This document shows, in pieces, positions 44,156 to 49,632 of a stretch of 64,000 bases of DNA (positions within the stretch are counted from its first letter, which is position 1; each line of letters opens with the position of its first letter). Under the pieces are notes generated by a model. The model was not told where the DNA came from and did no database searches. It saw only the letters and a list, made by a program, of their open reading frames with translations. This DNA comes from Oscillospiraceae bacterium (GTDB lineage: Bacteria > Bacillota > Clostridia > Oscillospirales > Oscillospiraceae), in NCBI GenBank assembly GCA_017621795.1, contig JAGASJ010000098.1, forward strand, positions 1-64,000, given 5' to 3'. The position numbers and the translations under genes were made by a program.

Positions 44156-44184
44156 TTGCTATTTTCAAAAACTTGATGTATAAT
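44156..44184 (+). promoter_or_regulatory. tRNA-Leu promoter
   Basis: TTGCTA (44156-44161), a 17-base spacer and TATAAT (44179-44184) lie 24 bases upstream of the tRNA 5' end. Confidence 0.8.
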
Positions 44185-44208
44185 GCATCAGGTAATGAAT
44201 ACACACCT

Positions 44209-44294
44209 GCCGGTGTGATGGAATGGTAGACGTAGTGGACTCAAAATCCACCGCTGGCGACAGCGTGCCGGTTCGAGTCCGGCCACCGGCACCA
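44209..44294 (+). tRNA. tRNA-Leu (anticodon CAA)
   Basis: The acceptor strand GCCGGTG (44209-44215) pairs with CACCGGC (44284-44290). The anticodon stem GTGGA/TCCAC encloses the loop CTCAAAA with anticodon CAA (reads UUG). A long class II variable arm (GCTGGCGACAGC) and the T loop TTCGAGTCC are present, and the 3' ACCA is genome-encoded (44291-44294). It is the only tRNA in the window and marks the left border of an A+T-richer segment. Confidence 0.97.
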
Positions 44295-44337
44295 AAAGAA
44301 AAAGCAGACCGAAACGGTCTGCTTTTTCTTTTGGTGC
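44289..44337 (+). terminator. 23-bp terminator stem that includes the tRNA 3' end
   Basis: Bases 44289-44311 are perfectly complementary to 44315-44337 with a 3-base loop (AAA). The stem starts inside the tRNA acceptor strand (GC), includes ACCA, and contains a T5CT4 tract on its 3' side. Array 2 begins at the very next base. Confidence 0.85.
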
Positions 44338-44506
44338 AGCTATATTCGCCTGCGGCGAGTTATATTGGCGGTGCCAGTTATATTTGCTTCGCAAGTTATA
44401 TTGCCCTTCGGGCAGTTTTGGAGGCGAATATAATATAACTGCTGCGTAGCAGCAATATAACTTTTGCAAAGCAAAAATATAACTCCGGCAAAACCGGAAT
44501 ATAACT
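44338..44506. repeat. Hairpin-ladder repeat array 2 (linker AGTTATATT)
   Basis: Forward linkers are AGCTATATT (44338) and AGTTATATT (44358, 44376, 44394). Reverse linkers are AATATAACT (44432, 44454, 44476, 44498), exact complements of the forward consensus. Hairpins between linkers are CGCC-tgc-GGCG, GGC-ggt-GCC, TGC-ttc-GCA, a centre with GCCC-ttc-GGGC (44403-44413), then GCTGC-gta-GCAGC, TTTGC-aaa-GCAAA and CCGG-caaaa-CCGG. All seven are self-complementary with three- to five-base loops but share no sequence. A 10-bp alternative pairing joins 44341-44350 with 44423-44432. This is the cleanest of the three arrays. Confidence 0.92.
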
Positions 44507-44512
44507 TCAAAT

Positions 44513-44555
44513 GCCCAACCTGGAGCGATTTCCCGGTTGGGCGTTTTGCATTTTT
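44513..44555 (+). terminator. Terminator-like hairpin right of array 2
   Basis: GCCCAACC (44513-44520) pairs with GGTTGGGC (44535-44542), followed by GTTTTGCATTTTT. No gene lies directly upstream, so it terminates read-through of the array or belongs to a lost gene. Confidence 0.6.
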
Positions 44556-44573
44556 AGGGCGATTTCCCACTAC

Positions 44574-44633
44574 AAATCGTTGGATTTGTGGGGTAATCGT
44601 TAGACTTATGGGGCTATCGTTGGATTTATGAGA
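44574..44633. repeat. Three 20-bp near-identical tandem repeats
   Basis: Three successive 20-base units (44574-44593, 44594-44613, 44614-44633) share the core ATCGTTGGATTTGTGGGG with two to four changes each. The rest of 44556-44717 shows nothing recognisable. Such directly repeated units can be protein-binding iterons or replication slippage products; I cannot tell which. Confidence 0.7.
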
Positions 44634-44717
44634 ACCACTACCGCAAACACACAGAACCGTCCCCTGTGCTACGATGTCGGGCACCGCAACAGGACACCGG
44701 CACAATCCGCACCATTT

Positions 44718-44764
44718 AACCGACCCTAATTGATACAATTGTGTCAGTTAGGGTCGGTTTTATG
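44718..44764 (+). terminator. Terminator-like hairpin without an upstream gene
   Basis: AACCGACCCTAA (44718-44729) pairs with TTAGGGTCGGTT (44748-44759). The intervening TGATACAATTGTGTCA is itself nearly palindromic, and TTTTAT follows. It may be the relic of a deleted gene. Confidence 0.6.
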
Positions 44765-44770
44765 TTTGTG

Positions 44771-44799
44771 TTGCAACAGCTAAAAAATTTCGATATAAT
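44771..44799 (+). promoter_or_regulatory. Promoter of the YdcF-like gene
   Basis: TTGCAA (44771-44776), a 17-base spacer and TATAAT (44794-44799) lie 22 bases upstream of the GTG start. Confidence 0.75.
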
Positions 44800-44821
44800 A
44801 AAAGAAAGGTGGTGAACACAG

Positions 44822-45430
44822 GTGAAAAGGTTTGGCGTAAAAAAGATCGTTGTTCTCATTTCTCTCTTGACAGCATTGCTTATAGTGCTTTATACAATCA
44901 TTGCTGCTGTACAAATTGTTCAATACGGAAAAGTAGACAACAAAACCAAGTGTGATGTCGCAATTGTTTTGGGTGCAGCAACATGGGGCGAAGAGGTTTC
45001 ACCTGTGTACCGTGAAAGAATCAATCACGGCATCTGGCTTTATGAAAACGGATATGTTGACTATTTGATTTTGACCGGCGGTGTGGGCGAAGGAAATGAA
45101 AAATCGGATGCTTTTGTTGCAAAACAATACGCAGTTGAAAATGGTGTTCCTGAACAGGCGATACTGATCGAGGAGCGATCCACGATCACCGAGGAAAATC
45201 TGGAATACGCAAAAGCAATCATGGATGAGCATTCGTTAGATACGGCGATCATCGTTAGTGATCCGCTACATATGAAGCGAGCTATGTTAATGGCAAGTGA
45301 CTACGGTATAGATGCCTGTTCCTCCCCAACGCCAACATCTATGTACAGAAGTGCAAAAACACAGATTCCATTCTTAGCAAGGGAAGTGTTTTTCTATATC
45401 GGATATTCCATTGTCAGAGTATTCCGGTGA
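44822..45430 (+). CDS. YdcF/SanA-like DUF218 membrane-anchored protein
   Basis: This 202-residue protein has one N-terminal membrane helix (KIVVLISLLTALLIVLYTIIAAV, about residues 8-30). The DUF218 domain has CDVAIVLGAATWGEEVSPVYRERINHGIWLYENG, LILTGGVGEGNEKSDAFVAKQYAVENGVP and EERSTITEENLEYAKAIM...IIVSDPLHMKRAM. These are the SanA/ElyC/YdcF family blocks (G-A, R-x-N-x-G, T-G-G-x-G, E-x-x-S-x-T-x-E-N). The family is linked to envelope functions such as drug exclusion and lipid-carrier metabolism. GTG is the start, with AAAGGTGGTG upstream. Codons are noticeably A+T-rich compared with the flanking housekeeping genes. Confidence 0.85.
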   Translation: MKRFGVKKIVVLISLLTALLIVLYTIIAAVQIVQYGKVDNKTKCDVAIVLGAATWGEEVSPVYRERINHGIWLYENGYVDYLILTGGVGEGNEKSDAFVAKQYAVENGVPEQAILIEERSTITEENLEYAKAIMDEHSLDTAIIVSDPLHMKRAMLMASDYGIDACSSPTPTSMYRSAKTQIPFLAREVFFYIGYSIVRVFR

Positions 45431-45495
45431 TTTAACGAATGCAACGCTGGGCGAAACTGCGTTGCATTGTATCAAATTGTGCAGTATATGCCATG

Positions 45496-45533
45496 AAAAG
45501 ACCGTAATTGTGATACCACAATTACGGTCTTTT
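45496..45533 (+). terminator. Terminator of the YdcF-like gene, abutting array 3
   Basis: A perfect 17-bp stem, AAAAGACCGTAATTGTG (45496-45512) with 45517-45533 and a 4-base loop, ends in TTTT. Its last bases overlap the outer inverted repeat of array 3. Confidence 0.85.
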
Positions 45534-45712
45534 CAATGATGTTTGCCTTTTCGGCAAATGATGTTGTTGCACCAATGATGTCGGCTGCGCCTGATGATGG
45601 CGCTTCGCTAATGTGTTCTGGCAAACATCGCATCATTAGCGACCGAATGGGAGCAACATCATATTTGCAAAGCAAATGCATCATATCGCGTTAGCAATAT
45701 ATCATTGAAAAG
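45529..45712. repeat. Hairpin-ladder repeat array 3 (linker AATGATGTT)
   Basis: Outer 12-bp perfect inverted repeats, CTTTTCAATGAT (45529-45540) and ATCATTGAAAAG (45701-45712), bound the array. Forward linkers are AATGATGTT (45535, 45557), AATGATGTC (45574) and a degenerate TGATGATGG (45592). Reverse linkers are GCATCATTA (45631), AACATCATA (45655), GCATCATAT (45678) and ATATCATT (near 45699). Hairpins include TGCC-ttttc-GGCA, GGC-tgc-GCC, GCG-ctt-CGC, TTTGC-aaa-GCAAA (identical to one in array 2) and GC-gtta-GC; two slots are degenerate. Longer alternative pairings join 45538-45547 with 45620-45629 and 45606-45613 with 45634-45641. Confidence 0.8.
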
Positions 45713-45733
45713 CAAAGGGTTTTATGATATGAT
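45705..45733 (+). promoter_or_regulatory. Promoter of the MazG-like gene starting inside array 3
   Basis: TTGAAA (45705-45710), a 17-base spacer and TATGAT (45728-45733) form a plausible sigma-A promoter. The -35 box is part of the right terminal inverted repeat of array 3. Confidence 0.6.
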
Positions 45734-45820
45734 ATTATTTAAAGAATCTGCTGGAAAACTTTGCAGCAATATTCGCAGATTGCTGATCGCATCATGCAAA
45801 ACCGCAAAGGAGAATACAAA

Positions 45821-46162
45821 ATGAAAATTTCTATTGATGAGCTGCAGGCGTATTTAGCAGACCGGTACTGCGGCTGGGCAACCGAGCAAAGTATGTTTAT
45901 GAAGCTGGTGGAGGAAATGGGGGAGGTTGCCGAGGTTTTAAACAAGCGTGCAGGACGCAAGGCCTCCAATGAAAATGACCTGCAGGAGCAATTGGGCATT
46001 GAGCTGGTGGATATGATACACTATATCGTTGCCATTGCCGCGATCAACCACATTGACCTTACAGCACTGATGATTGAAAAGGATAAAAAAGCGTCCGTTA
46101 AGTACAATCACAAAATAAACCTTGAAACCTTCTTGTCGGAGAAAAATAATCAAATAATTTAG
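45821..46162 (+). CDS. MazG-like nucleotide pyrophosphohydrolase
   Basis: This 113-residue all-alpha protein has the MazG metal-binding motif MKLVEEMGEVAEVLNK (E-E-x-x-E, about residues 27-42) and a second acidic helix LGIELVDMIHYIVAIA (E-x-x-D). Single-domain MazG-like proteins hydrolyse nucleoside triphosphates to monophosphates and PPi, for house-cleaning or stress control. The ATG 45821 follows AAAGGAG; the upstream in-frame ATG lacks a binding site. Its promoter appears to borrow the edge of array 3. Confidence 0.88.
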   Translation: MKISIDELQAYLADRYCGWATEQSMFMKLVEEMGEVAEVLNKRAGRKASNENDLQEQLGIELVDMIHYIVAIAAINHIDLTALMIEKDKKASVKYNHKINLETFLSEKNNQII

Positions 46163-46180
46163 CTGCTTCTTGGCAGCAAA

Positions 46181-46224
46181 GGGGGTGTCTCGATATATGA
46201 GACACCCCCAAAGATATATTTTTG
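46181..46224 (+). terminator. Terminator of the MazG-like gene
   Basis: GGGGGTGTCTC (46181-46191) pairs with GAGACACCCCC (46199-46209), followed by a T-rich tract. Confidence 0.8.
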
Positions 46225-46230
46225 TATTAC

Positions 46231-46256
46231 AAGGGGCGGCCTGTGTGCCGCCCCTT
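46231..46256 (-). terminator. Terminator of the Xre-family gene
   Basis: AAGGGGCGGC (46231-46240) pairs with GCCGCCCCTT (46247-46256), five bases beyond the minus-strand stop codon. Confidence 0.75.
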
Positions 46257-46260
46257 GTTC

Positions 46261-46602
46261 TTACAGATATTTATCCATTGAAAGCTTTGCTGCTTTTACA
46301 ATATCGGCAATGACCTTTATTTCATTGGCAGTACAGTACTCTAAAACGGCAGAAATCTCTTCCAGATTTGCGTTGGTTGTTGCAAAAGAGCTGTCATTTA
46401 AAAGGTCGTCGGCGCGTACATCCAAAGCGGCTGCGATATCTACAAAAACCTGCAGACTTAGCTTTGTATTTCCGGTTTCAATATGGCTCATATGGGTGGT
46501 GGAGATATCTACGCGTGCTGCAAGCTCTTCTTGGGATAATCCGTGCGCTTTTCGGCATTTGCGGATCCGCTGCCCGATTTTGTAGTAATCCAAGGAGATC
46601 AC
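46261..46602 (-). CDS. Xre-family helix-turn-helix regulator
   Basis: This 113-residue DNA-binding protein has a helix-turn-helix at residues about 8-65 (GQRIRKCRKAHGLSQEELAARVDISTTHMSHIETGNTKLSLQVFVDIAAALDV). This is the lambda repressor-like fold. A short C-terminal helical region (LEYCTANEIKVIADIVKAAKL) follows, perhaps for dimerisation. It is divergent from the leucine-rich-repeat/dockerin gene and may repress it through the TAGGC inverted repeat in their shared upstream region. Confidence 0.92.
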   Translation of the reverse strand: MISLDYYKIGQRIRKCRKAHGLSQEELAARVDISTTHMSHIETGNTKLSLQVFVDIAAALDVRADDLLNDSSFATTNANLEEISAVLEYCTANEIKVIADIVKAAKLSMDKYL

Positions 46603-46666
46603 CGCCTATTCAGTAAAATTATACTTGAATTATATAGGCATTAGTGCTAAAATGACATAAACTGCA

Positions 46667-46707
46667 TAGGCTATTATTTGCCTAAATAGTTAAAGCTATT
46701 CTAATAT
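46667..46707 (+). promoter_or_regulatory. Promoter of the dockerin protein gene with candidate Xre operator
   Basis: TTGCCT (46678-46683), an 18-base spacer and TAATAT (46702-46707) form a possible promoter. TAGGC (46667-46671) and GCCTA (46680-46684) make an inverted repeat overlapping its -35. A further ATAGGC lies at 46634. Confidence 0.45.
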
Positions 46708-46722
46708 ATTTGGAGGGAAAAC

Positions 46723-49620
46723 GTGAAAAAGATATACACATTTGCCATAACCGGGATAATATTGATTCTTTGCGCCATACTGCTGCCTGTGGAAGTCGAC
46801 GCAACAAATGTATCAGGCACCTGCGGAACAAATTTGACATGGACCTTGGACGAACAAGGTGTACTCACAATTTCCGGCACCGGCGCAATGACATTGTCAT
46901 TGCATGTAGATACGGCTCTCGTTAAAAAAGTCGTGATTGAAGAAGGTGTTACTGCAATCTGCATTGAGAATTTCGAAAATCTAACATCTATAAATATTCC
47001 TGCCAGCGTGACATCTGTGGGCGACTACCTTCCGTTCAGTGGATGCAAAAATCTTACCGGCATTTGGGTTGATTCAGACAATCCCAGTTTCTATAGTGAT
47101 TCACGCGGCGTTCTTTTTGATAAAAACAAAAATTATTTAATAAGAGCGCCTTATAAAATCGCAGGTTCTTATGCGATTCCATATGGCGTTGATATTATAG
47201 ATGACAGTGCATTTATCGGCTGTACGGAGTTGACAGATGTAACGATTCCCAACAGCGTTTTTATGATTGATATAGGTGCTTTTTACGGCTGTACCGGTCT
47301 AACTTCGGTTACTATCCCTGATAGTGTTACATATATAGGGGGTGAAGCGTTCCGCAATTGCACCAGCCTGACCGGTGTATATATTACGGACTTAGCGGCA
47401 TGGTGTAACATCAATTTTGAGGCTGGCTATGCAAATCCGTTACTGTACTCCGGAGCATTGTATTTAAATGGGCAACTTGTAACGAAGCTTGAGATTCCGG
47501 ATGGTGTTACCGGCATTGGCCGGTATACATTCGGCCATTACACCGCGTTGAAGGAAGTCATAATTCCCGATAGCGTTACCGGTATTGGAGAGTATGCATT
47601 CATCGAATGCACCGGACTGGAAAAAATAACCGGAGGATCTGGAGTTACAACGATTGGCTATTATGCTTTTGGTCATTGCACATCATTGACAGAAGTAACG
47701 ATTCCGGACAGCGTTACCACTATTGCGGATTCTGTGTTCTGGGGCTGCACCGGTTTGCGCTCAGTTCATATTCCGAATAGCGTCACTGCCATTGGCAGAT
47801 CAGTGTTCTACAACTGCAGTTCGTTGACAGAAGTGGAGATCCCGGATGGTGTTACTTCTGTTCCTTACCAAATGTTTTACGGGTGTACGGCTTTGAACAA
47901 GGTTTCGATCGGAAATGGGGTTACGTTTATTGAAAGCCGTGCATTTTATAATTGCGCTTCATTGGCAGAAATTGTAATCCCGGACAGTGTTACCGATATT
48001 TACCAGTTTGCATTTAGAGGTTGTTCCGGCCTGAAAAAAATTGAAATAGGCAAAGGTATTACCTATATTGGAAATGCGGCCTTTTTTGATTGTACGGGAT
48101 TAAAGGGCGTATACATTCGGGATTTAGCGGCATGGTGTCAAATTGAATTCGTGAATAGCGGTTCAACTGATGTTACAGTTTATGGACAACACGCAAATCC
48201 GCTGCGTTATGCAAAAAATTTGTATATTAACAATCAGCTCGCAACGAAGATTGAAATCCCCGAAGGTATCACCACTGTCAGCGAGTCTGCTTTTTATGGA
48301 TGTAATACACTGACAGAAGTTTTGCTTCCCGACAGTGTTACTTTAATCGAGCAATCGGCATTCCAGGACTGTATAGGTTTGACGAAAATCACTATTCCGG
48401 ATAGTGTTACCGGCATTGGTGCTTATGCATTCTACGGTTGTAGCAGTTTAACGGATATTACGATTCCGGATGGTATTACGGCGATCGAGCAATCAACATT
48501 TAAAGGATGCAGTAGTTTGACCGAAATGACCATTCCGGATAGTGTTACCAGTATTGGTTATGGTGCATTCGGTGACTGTAGAGGTTTGTCTGAGATTACC
48601 ATTCCGGATGGGGTTACAAGTATTGGTGTCTATGCGTTCGAGAATTGTACCGGATTGACAAGTGTCACCATCGGCAAAGGTGTTACCAACATTAGAAACT
48701 ATGCCTTTTCCAATTGCACCGGACTGACAGATGTATATATTTCTGATCCAAATGCGTGGTGTAAGATCAAATATGATTTTGGCGGCTACTACGCAAATCC
48801 TGCCGTTTATACGGATAATTTGCATATTTTAGATGAGAACGGAAACGAAGCAACAGAATTGATATTGGATCATACCGTATTAAGCATTCCGGAAAATGCA
48901 TTCAGGAATTGCAAAAGCATAACAAAAATTACCATTCCGGATAGCGTTACCAGTATTGGTTATGGCGCATTTAAGGATTGCACTGGAGTGACAGATGTAT
49001 ACATTTTTGACCCGAATATATGGTGTAAGATTTTGTCTGACGATTCCAGCGTTAATCCTGTAGCATATGAGGACAATCTGCACATTTTAGATGAGAATGG
49101 AAACGAAGTAACGGAGATTGTGCTGGATAACACCATAACTGCCGTTCCGGAAGGTGCATTTATGGGCTGTAGAAGCGTGACGAAAATTACGATCCCAGAC
49201 AGTATTACCAGCATTGAAGAATATGCATTTAAGGATTGCGACGGATTAACGGAAATCATAATCACCAGCAGCATAACGGACATCGGTGATTATGCATTCT
49301 CTTTTTGCAATGAGCTAAAAACAGTTTGCTATACAGGAACCGTCGCAGAGTGGGAACAAATTGACATAGGAGCTGGGAATTCTTGTCTTCGCGAGGCGAA
49401 TATTAGATTCAACTATGGAAAGCATATCCCGGGCGATCTCACCGGTGACGATAAGATCAACTCCCTGGACGGCTTGATGCTTTTGCGGCACTTAAACGGC
49501 TGGAATGTTAATGCTGCATCCCCGGATGCTATGGATGTAAATAGCGACGGCAAGGTCAACTCTTTGGATGGTCTGATCTTAATGCGTTATCTTAATGGAT
49601 GGAATGTATCTTTAGGATAA
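46723..49620 (+). CDS. Secreted BspA-type leucine-rich-repeat protein with C-terminal dockerin
   Basis: This 965-residue protein has a signal peptide (MKKIYTFAITGIILILCAIL, cleavage near V-D-A). About twenty LRR_5 (BspA/TpLRR-like) repeats follow, of consensus ITIPDSVTSIGYGAFxGCTGL. Interspersed variants carry 'DLAAWC' or 'DPNAWCKI' spacers. The last 62 residues (904-965) form a type I dockerin. Its two calcium-binding F-hand repeats are DLTGDDKINSLDGLMLLRHL and MDVNSDGKVNSLDGLILMRY, both with the D-x-N/T-x-D-x-K-x-N-x-x-D pattern and NGWNV ends. It is predicted to dock onto a cohesin, possibly the one encoded 12 bases downstream. GTG is the start, with TGGAGGG upstream. Codons are A+T-rich compared with flanking regions. 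Confidence 0.9.
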   Translation: MKKIYTFAITGIILILCAILLPVEVDATNVSGTCGTNLTWTLDEQGVLTISGTGAMTLSLHVDTALVKKVVIEEGVTAICIENFENLTSINIPASVTSVGDYLPFSGCKNLTGIWVDSDNPSFYSDSRGVLFDKNKNYLIRAPYKIAGSYAIPYGVDIIDDSAFIGCTELTDVTIPNSVFMIDIGAFYGCTGLTSVTIPDSVTYIGGEAFRNCTSLTGVYITDLAAWCNINFEAGYANPLLYSGALYLNGQLVTKLEIPDGVTGIGRYTFGHYTALKEVIIPDSVTGIGEYAFIECTGLEKITGGSGVTTIGYYAFGHCTSLTEVTIPDSVTTIADSVFWGCTGLRSVHIPNSVTAIGRSVFYNCSSLTEVEIPDGVTSVPYQMFYGCTALNKVSIGNGVTFIESRAFYNCASLAEIVIPDSVTDIYQFAFRGCSGLKKIEIGKGITYIGNAAFFDCTGLKGVYIRDLAAWCQIEFVNSGSTDVTVYGQHANPLRYAKNLYINNQLATKIEIPEGITTVSESAFYGCNTLTEVLLPDSVTLIEQSAFQDCIGLTKITIPDSVTGIGAYAFYGCSSLTDITIPDGITAIEQSTFKGCSSLTEMTIPDSVTSIGYGAFGDCRGLSEITIPDGVTSIGVYAFENCTGLTSVTIGKGVTNIRNYAFSNCTGLTDVYISDPNAWCKIKYDFGGYYANPAVYTDNLHILDENGNEATELILDHTVLSIPENAFRNCKSITKITIPDSVTSIGYGAFKDCTGVTDVYIFDPNIWCKILSDDSSVNPVAYEDNLHILDENGNEVTEIVLDNTITAVPEGAFMGCRSVTKITIPDSITSIEEYAFKDCDGLTEIIITSSITDIGDYAFSFCNELKTVCYTGTVAEWEQIDIGAGNSCLREANIRFNYGKHIPGDLTGDDKINSLDGLMLLRHLNGWNVNAASPDAMDVNSDGKVNSLDGLILMRYLNGWNVSLG

Positions 49621-49632
49621 GGAGAAAGAGAA

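Noticed and set aside
44289..44337. tRNA-associated attachment site duplication
   Set aside because: The tRNA end is repeated only in inverted form as a hairpin; no direct repeat or integrase was found in the window.
45472..45684. 70-residue minus-strand frame inside array 3
   Set aside because: It lies over the terminator and hairpin array, with no ribosome binding site and sequence determined by the inverted repeats.
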